Shown piece after piece: positions 7,533 to 15,616 of a stretch of 64,000 bases of DNA; the first letter of the stretch is position 1, and the number at the start of each line of letters is the position of its first letter. The stretch is from Streptomyces cinnamoneus (GTDB lineage Bacteria; Actinomycetota; Actinomycetes; Streptomycetales; Streptomycetaceae), in the NCBI RefSeq assembly GCF_014650495.1, contig NZ_BMVB01000002.1, positions 124,001 to 188,000 of the forward strand, given 5' to 3'. Both the position numbers and the translations under genes were made by a program. The notes under the pieces were generated by a model. It worked only from the letters and a program-made list of their open reading frames with translations. It made no database searches and had not been told where the DNA came from.

Positions 7533-10500
7533 GTGAGCAGCAGGCCATCCCGAGGCGCTGCTCGCCTCGCAGCCATACTCGACGCCCTGCCCGATGCCCT
7601 GTTGCTGGTCAACTGCAACGGCACGGTCGTCAACGCCAACCACATCGCGCTGGAGACGTTCGAGGTGCCCGGCACCGGTCTCGTCGGACGCGGGCTGCTC
7701 GACCTGCTGCCCGACTTCGACTCGCGGCGCATCCCCGGCGGACTGCGGCCGCCGCGCGACGACGCCGACGGCGGGCGCACCAAGCCCACCCGGATGATCG
7801 CCCGGCGCACGGACGGCACCCAGTTCCCCGTCGAGGTGACCAGCGCCAACCTCGACGGCCGCACCCCGTACGCGGAGCCGCACGCCTCCTACGACGACGA
7901 GCTGCTCATGCTCGTCGTCCGCGACCTGACCGGCACCGTCGACACCGAGGCCGAGCTCGCCCGCTCGCAGCGGCAGACCGAGATGATCCTGCGCGCGGCG
8001 GCGGAGGGCGTCGTCGGCGTGGACACCGCCGGCAAGGTCGTCCTCGTCAACCCCTCGGCGGCGCAGATCCTCGGCTACCGCGCGAGCGACCTCGGCGGGC
8101 GCGAGCTGCACCCCCTCATCCACCACTCCCGCACGGACGGCACGCCGTTCCCGTACGAGGAGTCGCCCATCGCCGACACCCTGCGCTCCGGCCGCAAGCA
8201 CCGGGTGCGCGGGCAGGTGCTGTGGGCCAAGGACGGCCGCGCGGTGCCGGTCGACCTGACGACCGCGCCCGTGCGCGACGGCGACCAGCTCGTCGGCGCC
8301 GTGATGACCTTCACCGACCGGCGTCCGTACGACGCCCTGGCCGCGCGCCACGCCCAGCTGCTGGCCACGCTGGACAGCTCCCTGCGCGGTCCCCTCGACC
8401 AACTCCGCGCCGAACTGGGCACCTTGGCCGACGACCCGGCCGGCCAGCTCTGGCCCGAGGCCAACCAGATCCTGCACCACCTGGCCGCCGGCTACGCGCG
8501 GATGACGACGCTCGTCGACAACGTCCTCGCCTACCAGCGGCTGGACGCCGGGCAGGACAAGCTCGACCGGAAGAAGGTCAAGCTCGACGAGGTCGTCGCG
8601 GCCGGCGTCGACGGCGCGGTCGAGCTGATCGGCCCCGGGCGGGCGCAGTTCGCCGTCCACGCCCCGGCGATCGAGGCCGAGGTGGACGCCGGGCGGTTCG
8701 CACAGGCGCTCGCGCACCTGATCGCGGACGTCGCCGGCGTCGACGCCACGGGCTCGACGTCCACCTCCGCTTCCGGTTCCGGTCCGGGCTCCGGCGACTC
8801 GACGATCGTCGTCGCGGCGGCGCAGCGCGGCGACGTCGTGCGTGTCGAGGTCCGCGGCCCGTACCCCGGCGGCGACCCGGTGCACGGCCCGCTGGTGCGC
8901 GGCATCGTGCGCCGGCACGGCGGCGTGCTGCAGACCCACGACCTGCCCGGCACGTCGGGCGGCAAGGCGTACGTCCTGGAGGTCCCGGTCTCGGCCGACG
9001 CGGGCCCGGTCCCGGCGTCCGCCCAGCCGCAGGGGCCGGACACCGAGAACCTGACGACCGTCATGCCGATGCCGACGCAGCGCGCGCGGGGCATGAGCCC
9101 GGACGCCGAGCCGCAGGGCGGCAGCCTCGGCCAGGACGCCGCGCAGAGCGCACAGGGTGCGCAGGGCGGTGGCCGGCGGGCGCGCCGCGCGGAGCCGCCG
9201 GCGGCCGAGGCCGACGGCGCCGGCACCGGCGGCACGGCTGCGGGCCCCGCGGCCGCACAGCAGCCGACCGGACGGCGGCGCGGCCCCGCCCGCCCGGAAG
9301 AGGACTCCGGCGAGGGCGGGAGCGAGCGACCCGGCGCGGGACTCGTACCGCCGCAGGCCACGGGCGCGCCGACCGGGCGCCGGGCGCGCCGCGAGGCGGC
9401 GGGCGAGGCCGCGGGCTCCGCGTTCGCGCTGCCGCCGGCCGAGGCGGACCGCCCGGCCGAAGCCGCCGAGGCGACGGCGCCGACGGGCCGACGGGCCCGC
9501 CGCGGCGTGGCGGAGGCCGCACCGGAGGCCCAGATCCCCAGCCAGGCGACGGACGAATCGTCCGCTCCGCGCACGGCGTTCGCGCTGCCGCCGGCGGACG
9601 CCGACCGCACGCCGGAATCCCCGGCGTCCCCCGTCTCCCCCGTGTCTCCCGCGGACGAGCCGCCCGCCTACACCCCCCGCGGTGGAACGGACGCCTTCCT
9701 GGGCTCCCCCCGCCCCACCCGTCCCCGCCCGAACCCCGACCCCGTGGAGCCGACGGCACCGGGTGCGGGGGCGGTGGCGTACGGGCCGGACGGGGTGCCG
9801 GTGCCGGCCGGTGAGAACGCACGGCCGCAGGGTGCGGGCAGCGTGCCGACGCCCCGCGCCGACGGCGCCCCCACGGCCGGTGGCGGCGGTGTGCCGGTGC
9901 CCGGCGGTAGTGGCGCGCCCGTGCCAGGGCCGGGCGGTGCGCCGATGAGCGGTGCCCACGGGGCAGGTGGCCGCGGTGCGCACATCGCTGACGGCGGCGG
10001 CGTACCCGTGCCCGGCGCCGGTGGCGCGCCCGTTCCGGGGCCGGGCGGTGCGCCGATGAGCGGTGCGCACGGGACAGGTGGCCGCGGTGCGCACATGGCT
10101 GACGGCGGCGGCGTACCCGTGCCCGGCGCCGGTGGCGCGCCCGTGCCGGGGCCCGGCGGTGCGCCGATGAGCGGTGCCCACGGTGCGCATGTGGCCGGAC
10201 CCGGTGGTGCGCCTGCGCCGGGGCCGGGCGGCGCGACGACGAACAGTGCGGCCGGTCCCGGCGGTGCGCCTACGGCCGGTGTGGTGCCCGTCCCGGGGCC
10301 GGGCGGTACGGCGACGAACGGTCCGGACGGCCCGCACGGCACCGGTCCCGCCGGTGCGCATGTGGCCGGTGGTGTGCCGGTGAGCGGTGCGGGCGGCGGG
10401 CCTGCCGCCGCCCGGAGCGGGGCGCCGGGGCCCGTGCAGGGCCGGGCACAGGTGACCGGCAGCGGCAGCGCGCCCCTGGCCGTAGCCGATGGCGCACCGG

Positions 10501-12032
10501 CGCCCGGGCAGGGCGCTGCGCCCGCCGCCGGCGCCGGAGGCGTACCGGTGCCCGGGCAGGACGGTGGGCCTACGGGCGGCGGCGTCGCTGTGCCCGCGGC
10601 CGGTGGCGCCGGTACGAACGGCGCGACCGCCCCGGCCCGGCCGGGCCCGGACGTTTCCGACGCCTACAACGACGGCGGCCCGCAGCCGCAGGGCGTGGCC
10701 GTACCCGGCAACGGCGGGACGTCCCCCCACGCCGGCCCCGCCGCGGGTGCGCAGAGCCCCGAGGGCGAGGACGGTTCCGCCGAGGCATACCGCTTCGAGG
10801 TCCCGCCGGCGGGCGGCGAGGCCGCCGCCCCCGTCCCGACCGGCCGGCGCCGTGCGCGGCGCGCGCTCGCGGAGGAGCCGGGGGCCGCGCCGAAGCAGGC
10901 CGGTGCCGAGGCCCCGGCCGCGCGGCCCATCAGCGTGCGGATGCTGGGGCAGGGTCCCGGCACGGGCGAGACCCCGGCTCACGGAACCCCTTCCGCCGGC
11001 TCCGGCCGCCGCCGCAAACTGGCGAACCCGGCCGAGGGCGAGCGCGAGGCGCAAGCCGCCCAGGCGCAGGCACAGGTGCAGGCCCAGGCACAGGCCCGCC
11101 CGGACGCCCCCGCCGCTCCCCCGGCCCCCGCGGCCCCGGCCGCGCCCGGCAACGGCACCGCCCGCCCGCACCCCCTCGGGGCCCCCGAAGGCCGTGCCTT
11201 CGCCATAGGGGCACCGGACGAGGGCGCCGAGGGCCCGGAGCCGCTCGACGGGCCGAACGGCGCGGTCGAGGTCGTGGAGGCCGTCCGCCCGCCGATGGAC
11301 GACGAGTTGCCGCCGGAGCCACTGGACAACCCGCGCCGGCTGCTCGTGTGGCCGGCCCCCGACGAGTCCACCGAGAAGGCGCTGACCGAGCGCGGCTACC
11401 GCCCGGTGATCGTGCACTCCCGCGAAGAGGTGAACGCGCAGATCGCCGCGTACCCGGCGGCGCTGTTCGTCGACCCGCTGACGGGCCCGATCACCCGGAC
11501 CGCGCTGCAGTCGCTGCGCGAGGCGGCGGTCGCGGCCGAGGTGCCGGTGCTGGTGACGGCGGGCCTGGGGCACGCGACGCGGGAGGCCGCCTACGGCGCC
11601 GACCCGGCCGTCCTGCTCAAGGCCCTCGCGCCGCGCGACAGCGAGATGCACCCGCCGCGGGTGCTGCTGATCGAGGAGCACGAGCCGATCGCGAACGCGC
11701 TGACCGCGACGCTGGAGCGGCGCGGGATGCACGTGGTGTGCGGGGCGACGGACGCGGAGGCGGTGACGCTCGCCGCGCAGACGCGCCCGAACCTGGTCGT
11801 CATGGACCTGATGCAGGTGCGGCGCCGTCGCGCCGGCATCGTCGACTGGCTGCGCGGGAACGGCGCGCTGAACCGCACGCCGCTGGTCGTCTACACGTCC
11901 GCCGACATCGACCCGTCGCAGCTGCCGCGCCTGGCGTCCGGCGAGACGGTCCTCTTCCTCGCGGAGCGCTCGACGAGCGCCGAGGTGCAGGGCCGCATCG
12001 TGGACCTGCTGGCGAAGATCGGTACGAACTGA
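7533..12032 (+). CDS. Giant PAS-PAS-pseudokinase protein with a low-complexity linker and C-terminal receiver-like domains
   Basis: 1499 aa from the GTG at 7533, which has GGGAGG 9-10 bases upstream; an ATG at 7458 in frame lacks one. Two PAS domains lie at about 11-130 and 150-260 (FTDRRPYD ends the second). A DHp-like segment follows, but the HELRTPL box reads SSLRGPL, so the phospho-His is Ser282. The HATPase-like region (about 340-500) lacks clear N and G1 boxes. Residues of about 510-1260 are Ala/Gly/Pro-rich and probably disordered, with repeated TGRRARR-type basic motifs and a 37-residue tandem repeat. Two receiver-like folds end the protein: LLVWPAPDESTEKAL (about 1270) and VLLIEEHEPIANAL (about 1376) with VVMDL (Asp near 1425) but no normal switch Lys. 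It resembles Streptomyces large PAS sensor-like proteins near SCO4007-SCO4010; the function is unknown and it is probably not an active kinase. Confidence 0.8.
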   Translation: MSSRPSRGAARLAAILDALPDALLLVNCNGTVVNANHIALETFEVPGTGLVGRGLLDLLPDFDSRRIPGGLRPPRDDADGGRTKPTRMIARRTDGTQFPVEVTSANLDGRTPYAEPHASYDDELLMLVVRDLTGTVDTEAELARSQRQTEMILRAAAEGVVGVDTAGKVVLVNPSAAQILGYRASDLGGRELHPLIHHSRTDGTPFPYEESPIADTLRSGRKHRVRGQVLWAKDGRAVPVDLTTAPVRDGDQLVGAVMTFTDRRPYDALAARHAQLLATLDSSLRGPLDQLRAELGTLADDPAGQLWPEANQILHHLAAGYARMTTLVDNVLAYQRLDAGQDKLDRKKVKLDEVVAAGVDGAVELIGPGRAQFAVHAPAIEAEVDAGRFAQALAHLIADVAGVDATGSTSTSASGSGPGSGDSTIVVAAAQRGDVVRVEVRGPYPGGDPVHGPLVRGIVRRHGGVLQTHDLPGTSGGKAYVLEVPVSADAGPVPASAQPQGPDTENLTTVMPMPTQRARGMSPDAEPQGGSLGQDAAQSAQGAQGGGRRARRAEPPAAEADGAGTGGTAAGPAAAQQPTGRRRGPARPEEDSGEGGSERPGAGLVPPQATGAPTGRRARREAAGEAAGSAFALPPAEADRPAEAAEATAPTGRRARRGVAEAAPEAQIPSQATDESSAPRTAFALPPADADRTPESPASPVSPVSPADEPPAYTPRGGTDAFLGSPRPTRPRPNPDPVEPTAPGAGAVAYGPDGVPVPAGENARPQGAGSVPTPRADGAPTAGGGGVPVPGGSGAPVPGPGGAPMSGAHGAGGRGAHIADGGGVPVPGAGGAPVPGPGGAPMSGAHGTGGRGAHMADGGGVPVPGAGGAPVPGPGGAPMSGAHGAHVAGPGGAPAPGPGGATTNSAAGPGGAPTAGVVPVPGPGGTATNGPDGPHGTGPAGAHVAGGVPVSGAGGGPAAARSGAPGPVQGRAQVTGSGSAPLAVADGAPAPGQGAAPAAGAGGVPVPGQDGGPTGGGVAVPAAGGAGTNGATAPARPGPDVSDAYNDGGPQPQGVAVPGNGGTSPHAGPAAGAQSPEGEDGSAEAYRFEVPPAGGEAAAPVPTGRRRARRALAEEPGAAPKQAGAEAPAARPISVRMLGQGPGTGETPAHGTPSAGSGRRRKLANPAEGEREAQAAQAQAQVQAQAQARPDAPAAPPAPAAPAAPGNGTARPHPLGAPEGRAFAIGAPDEGAEGPEPLDGPNGAVEVVEAVRPPMDDELPPEPLDNPRRLLVWPAPDESTEKALTERGYRPVIVHSREEVNAQIAAYPAALFVDPLTGPITRTALQSLREAAVAAEVPVLVTAGLGHATREAAYGADPAVLLKALAPRDSEMHPPRVLLIEEHEPIANALTATLERRGMHVVCGATDAEAVTLAAQTRPNLVVMDLMQVRRRRAGIVDWLRGNGALNRTPLVVYTSADIDPSQLPRLASGETVLFLAERSTSAEVQGRIVDLLAKIGTN
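9882..10190 (+). repeat. In-frame 111-bp tandem repeats (37 aa)
   Basis: Units start at 9882, 9993 and 10104. Each encodes a block beginning GGGVPVPG, then GAPVPGPGGAPMSGAHG and ending RGAHIAD or RGAHMAD. The first two are complete and the third is truncated at about 10190. More diverged PGGAP-type repeats continue to about 10600. They lie inside the disordered linker of the giant PAS protein and keep its frame. Confidence 0.85.
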
Positions 12033-12129
12033 CGCCCTTGCGGGGGCGCACCGCCCGGCCGCCGGGCCGTCGGACTGCCCGAACGCCGGGCCGTCGGACT
12101 GTCCCGGCAGGCCGGCCGCCGGGGCGGCC

Positions 12130-12717
12130 CTACGCCTCGCGGCCGGTCAGGCGGCGTGCGGCCGCGCGGACGGACGCGCGCAGCCGGGCCGCGTCCTCGT
12201 CCGTGTCGCCGATGAGGATGCGCCGCATCTGCGGCTGCACGGTGGCCCACGACGCCAGGGCGATCATCATGAAGAGCAGGTCGGGCGCCGGGATGCGGGC
12301 GTCGACGACGCCCTCGGCCTGCGCCTCGGCGAACACGGCGACCTTGCGCTCGTAGTGGCGCTTGCGCTCCTCCTCGTGCGGGATGCCGTCGGCGCCGTAC
12401 TCCAGCCCCTCCCAGAAGACCAGCCTGATCAGCTCGGGATGGGCGGCGTGGTAGTCCATGAGGCGGTCGATCCACCCGTCGGGATCCTCGGCGTCGACGG
12501 GGATGGCGGCGGCCAGCTCCATGAGGCGCCGCTCCAGGACCTGGGAGAAGAGCTCGGCCTTGTTGCCGAAGTAGGCGTAGATCAGCTGCTTGTTCGCCCT
12601 GGCCTCGCGGGCGATGCGGTCGATGCGGGCGCCGGCGATGCCGTGAGCGGCGAACTCGGCGGTGGCCGCCTCGAAGATGCGGGCCTTGGTGGCCTCGGGA
12701 TCCCTGACTCCTGCCAT
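12130..12717 (-). CDS. TetR-family repressor, SCO4008-like
   Basis: 195 aa from the ATG at 12715-12717. The N-terminal helix-turn-helix reads ARIFEAATAEFAAHGIAGAR, then IDRIAREARANKQLIYAYFGNKAELF, a textbook TetR DNA-binding domain. The C-terminal ligand domain contains WEGLEYGADGIPHEEERKRHY. Two upstream in-frame residues could extend it, but they fall in the operator region. It is divergent from an MFS exporter, with two identical-type palindromes between them. In S. coelicolor the equivalent pair SCO4008/SCO4007 is a TetR that responds to cationic lipophilic compounds beside an exporter. The role here, repression of the pump and of itself, is inferred from that layout. Its transcript seems to start just upstream, since the nearest palindrome ends 13 bases from the ATG. 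Confidence 0.9.
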   Translation of the reverse strand: MAGVRDPEATKARIFEAATAEFAAHGIAGARIDRIAREARANKQLIYAYFGNKAELFSQVLERRLMELAAAIPVDAEDPDGWIDRLMDYHAAHPELIRLVFWEGLEYGADGIPHEEERKRHYERKVAVFAEAQAEGVVDARIPAPDLLFMMIALASWATVQPQMRRILIGDTDEDAARLRASVRAAARRLTGREA

Positions 12718-12729
12718 GCGGAACAGAGT

Positions 12730-12745
12730 AACCAACTATTTGGTT
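12730..12745. promoter_or_regulatory. TetR operator O1
   Basis: Perfect palindrome AACCAA-CTAT-TTGGTT, 13 bases from the TetR start codon. Its right half overlaps the -35 hexamer TTGACA (12744-12749) of the MFS promoter, so binding would block both directions. Confidence 0.85.
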
Positions 12746-12773
12746 GACATCCCCCGCCACGCACTGCCACTTT
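12744..12773 (+). promoter_or_regulatory. Promoter of the MFS exporter
   Basis: TTGACA (12744-12749), an 18-base spacer, then CACTTT (12768-12773). It is framed by operators O1 and O2. Confidence 0.6.
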
Positions 12774-12774
12774 T

Positions 12775-12790
12775 AACCAACCAGTTGGTT
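12775..12790. promoter_or_regulatory. TetR operator O2
   Basis: Perfect palindrome AACCAA-CCAG-TTGGTT, with the same six-base arms as O1. The centres are 45 bp apart. It covers the expected transcription start of the MFS gene and precedes its RBS AGGGGGAG (12798-12805). Confidence 0.85.
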
Positions 12791-12816
12791 GCAACTCAGG
12801 GGGAGCACCCGCACCG

Positions 12817-14088
12817 ATGACCGCCACCCGTCAGGAACAGTCCGTCGCGCCCGCCGGCACGTCCGCCGACCCCTCCGCCGGCCTGCCCACCGGCCCCTCC
12901 TCGGGCCGGCCGGCCCGCGCCGAACGCCGCAGCGGCCCGTTGCTCGCCGTCATCGCCCTGTGCACGGCGGTCACCGCCGCCAACATCTACCTCGCCGCCC
13001 CGCTCCTCGGCCTGATCGCCCGTGACTTCGGGGCCTCCCCCTCGTCCGCCGGCTGGATCGCCTCCATCGCCCAGCTCGGCTACGCCGTCGGCCTGCTGTT
13101 CTTCGCACCGCTCGGGGACACCGCCGACCGCCGCCGGGTCGTGGGCGTCCTCTCCACCGTGGCCGGTGCGGCCCTGGTCGCCGCCGCGTTCGCCCCCGGC
13201 CTGCCCGCCCTGGCCGCGGCCGTGCTGGTGGCCTGCGCCGCGACGGTCGTACCGCAGCTGCTCGTACCGCTCGTCGCCGAACGCGCCCCGGCCGACCGGC
13301 GCGGACGGCACGTGGCGGCGGTGGTGGCCGGGCTGTTCACCGGCATCGTCGCGGCCCGGGTGCTGGGCGGGCTCGCGGGTCAGGCGTTCGGCTGGCGCGC
13401 CGTCTTCCTCGGCGCGGCGGCGCTGACGGTCGCCGTCGGCCTGCTGACCGCGGCCCTCCTGCCCGCGGAGACCCGCCCGCGCGCGGCCGCCCGTCCCCTC
13501 AAGGCGATAGCCGGGATGCCGGGCCTCCTGGCCGCCTCGGCCGACCTGCGGGCCGCCTGCCTGCGCCAGGGCGGCCTGTTCGGCGCCTGGAGCTCCCTGT
13601 GGACGACCCTCACCCTGCTCCTGACGACGTCCGGCCCGTACCACCTCTCGCCCGGCACGGCGGGTCTCTTCGGTCTCTTCGGCCTCGTCTCCACCGCGGT
13701 CGCCCCGGTCTCCGGCACCCTCATCGACCGCTTCGGCCCCCACCGCGTGATCACCACCGCCTACGCCCTGACGGCGCTGTCCCTGCCGCTGTTCTGGCTG
13801 GGCGGCCACGCCCTGTGGGCGCTGTGCGCCGGCGCCGTCCTCATCCACGCGGGCCTGATGGCCGGTCAGGTCGCCAACCAGACACGAGCCCTGGCCGCCA
13901 CCGCGAAGCCCGCCGCGGCCAACACCGCCTACGTCGTGTCCGCCTTCATCGGCGGTGCCTCCGCCTCCGCGCTGGCCGGCCCGGCCTTCAGCCACTGGGG
14001 CTGGAGCGGCGTCTGCGGCATCGCGGCGGCCTCGGTGGCCCTGGGCTGGGTGGGCAGCGCCCTGGCCTCCCGCACCCGGCAGGCGTGA
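12817..14088 (+). CDS. MFS exporter, SCO4007-like
   Basis: 423 aa, ATG start with AGGGGGAG 11 bases upstream. After about 40 residues of Pro/Ala/Ser-rich leader there are 12 predicted helices. Visible MFS marks are LGDTADRRRVVGVLS in loop 2-3 and ARVLGGLAGQAFGWRAVFLG in helix 5, the antiporter-type motif. The cytoplasmic mid-loop is PAETRPRAAARPLKA. It belongs to the 12-helix drug:proton antiporters (DHA1, AraJ/Bcr-like). The TetR gene is divergent, and the promoter is sandwiched between the two operators, so the pump is probably induced by its own substrates. No other transport component is nearby. Confidence 0.88.
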   Translation: MTATRQEQSVAPAGTSADPSAGLPTGPSSGRPARAERRSGPLLAVIALCTAVTAANIYLAAPLLGLIARDFGASPSSAGWIASIAQLGYAVGLLFFAPLGDTADRRRVVGVLSTVAGAALVAAAFAPGLPALAAAVLVACAATVVPQLLVPLVAERAPADRRGRHVAAVVAGLFTGIVAARVLGGLAGQAFGWRAVFLGAAALTVAVGLLTAALLPAETRPRAAARPLKAIAGMPGLLAASADLRAACLRQGGLFGAWSSLWTTLTLLLTTSGPYHLSPGTAGLFGLFGLVSTAVAPVSGTLIDRFGPHRVITTAYALTALSLPLFWLGGHALWALCAGAVLIHAGLMAGQVANQTRALAATAKPAAANTAYVVSAFIGGASASALAGPAFSHWGWSGVCGIAAASVALGWVGSALASRTRQA

Positions 14089-14156
14089 GCAACGCGCCGT
14101 GCGCGGCCGGGGACCGGACACGCCGACCGGTGCCGGGCATCCGGGCCCGGCACCGC

Positions 14157-14185
14157 GGACGCGGGAAAAATATTTTTCCGCGTCC
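14157..14185 (+). terminator. Hairpin with AT core after the MFS gene
   Basis: GGACGCGGGAAAAAT (14157-14171) faces ATTTTTCCGCGTCC (14172-14185), paired throughout except for one extra G. It lies between two plus-strand genes and probably ends the MFS transcript. The stretch of five A and five T is unusual for this DNA. Confidence 0.55.
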
Positions 14186-14274
14186 GCGTCACATCCTCGT
14201 GTCGCGATCCGTCAGGTGAGTGACGGACACGAAAGAGGGTGGCGCGACGAGCGCGGCCCGGCCACCAGGAGGAC

Positions 14275-14736
14275 ATGACCGTGAACGCCCGGATGAAGAA
14301 CCCCACCGAGGTCCTGCCCGACGCGATGAAGGGCGTGCAGAACATCTTCAAGGCCGTGCACCAGGGCGGCGTGCCGCAGGCGGTCCTGGAACTGGTCCAC
14401 CTGCGCGCCAGCCAGATCAACGGCTGCAGCGCGTGCGTGTACGGGGGCGTGGCCAGTGCCAAGAAGGCCGGGGAGACCGACGAGCGGCTGCACGCCGTCG
14501 CGGCCTGGCGCGAGGCGCCCTTCTTCACCGACGCCGAGCGCGCCGCGCTCGCGCTGGCCGAGGCCGCCACGCGGCTCGCCGACCGGTCCGGGGTGCCCGA
14601 CGACGTCTGGGACGAGGCCGCCGACCACTTCGACGAGCAGCAGCTCTCCGCCATCATCCTGATGGTCGCCCTGACGAACTTCTTCAACCGCCTCAACGTC
14701 ACCGTCCAGGCGCCCGCGGGCCAGACCTGGAGCTGA
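14275..14736 (+). CDS. Carboxymuconolactone decarboxylase/AhpD-family protein
   Basis: 153 aa, ATG preceded by CAGGAGGAC. It contains the AhpD redox motif, here HLRASQINGCSACV, with the CxxC Cys pair and the adjacent EL-HLR-SQ-N block; the general-acid His expected three residues after the second Cys is not present, since the sequence continues YGG. The C-terminal ALTNFFNRLNVTVQ matches the helix that closes the AhpD fold. AhpD-like proteins act as alkylhydroperoxidases or thiol reductants in the cytoplasm; activity here is unproven. It is single, with its own RBS, 186 bases after the MFS stop and behind a hairpin. Confidence 0.85.
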   Translation: MTVNARMKNPTEVLPDAMKGVQNIFKAVHQGGVPQAVLELVHLRASQINGCSACVYGGVASAKKAGETDERLHAVAAWREAPFFTDAERAALALAEAATRLADRSGVPDDVWDEAADHFDEQQLSAIILMVALTNFFNRLNVTVQAPAGQTWS

Positions 14737-14803
14737 CGGACCCCCACCGGGGGGCACCGGCCGGCCGCACCGGCGCCCCCGGACGAGGTGCCGGAAGAAG
14801 GGC

Positions 14804-15535
14804 TCAGGCCGCGTGGCCGCCGTCCACGGCGAACTCGGCGCCGGTGACGTAGCGCGCCTCGTCGCTCGCGAGGTAGGTGACCATCGACGCCACCTCGTCG
14901 GGCGTGCCGAACCGGCCGAGGGCGGTCATCGCGCTCTGGCCCTCGGCGTACGGGCCGTCCGCCGGGTTCATGTCGGTGTCGACCGGGCCCGGGTGGACGA
15001 TGTTCGCGGTGATGCCGCGGCCGCCCAGCTCCCGCGCCAGCGCCTTCGTCAGCCCCGTCAGCGCCGCCTTGCTCATCGCGTAGAGGGTGCCGCCCGGACC
15101 GGGGACCCGCTGCGTCATGCAGCTGCCGATGGTGATGATCCGCCCGCCCCGCGGCATCAGCCCGGCGGCGGCCTGCGCGGCCAGGAAGCCGCCGCGCACG
15201 TTGACGGCCAGCACCCGGTCGACGTCGGCCGGTACGAGCTGGTCGATGGGGCCGAGCACACCGACCCCGGCGTTGTTGACCAGCACGTCCAGCCGGCCGA
15301 AGGTCTCCGCCGTCCGCCGCACCGCCTCGGCGGGGGCCACGGCGTCGCCCGCGTCGGCCCGTATCGCCAGGGCGCGCCGGCCCCGGGCCTCGATCCCGCG
15401 GACCACCGCCGCTGCCGCCTCCTCGTCGGCCACATAGGTGATCGCCACGTCCGCGCCCGCCGCGGCCAGCCGCAGTGCCACCGCCGCGCCCATGCCGCGG
15501 CTGCCACCGGTCACCAGAGCCGTCTTGCCGTTCAT
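14804..15535 (-). CDS. SDR-family NAD(P)H-dependent oxidoreductase
   Basis: 243 aa from the ATG at 15533-15535, with GGGAGG 9 bases upstream. Classical short-chain dehydrogenase: cofactor motif TGGSRGMG near the N-terminus, NNAGVG, catalytic Ser in IGSCM, YAMSK with the Tyr and Lys, then HPGPVDTDMN and the C-terminal YVTGAEFAVDGG. The Arg in the glycine motif and the lack of an acidic residue after strand 2 fit NADP(H). It resembles 3-oxoacyl-ACP reductase-like enzymes, and the substrate cannot be told. The next minus-strand gene upstream, the macrolactam cyclase, ends 81 bases away, so the two may share a transcript. Confidence 0.88.
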   Translation of the reverse strand: MNGKTALVTGGSRGMGAAVALRLAAAGADVAITYVADEEAAAAVVRGIEARGRRALAIRADAGDAVAPAEAVRRTAETFGRLDVLVNNAGVGVLGPIDQLVPADVDRVLAVNVRGGFLAAQAAAGLMPRGGRIITIGSCMTQRVPGPGGTLYAMSKAALTGLTKALARELGGRGITANIVHPGPVDTDMNPADGPYAEGQSAMTALGRFGTPDEVASMVTYLASDEARYVTGAEFAVDGGHAA

Positions 15536-15616
15536 GATGCTGCCCTCCCTGAACTGGTTACGCATTCAATGAAATCGGGAGGGGTGGAGCGGTGCTGGCG
15601 GGAATCGGACCTGGCG

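Noticed and set aside
7455..11732. 1425-codon minus-strand frame opposite the giant PAS protein
   Set aside because: His/Arg/Val/Gly-rich antisense shadow of high-GC coding DNA; the plus strand has the RBS and the PAS domains.
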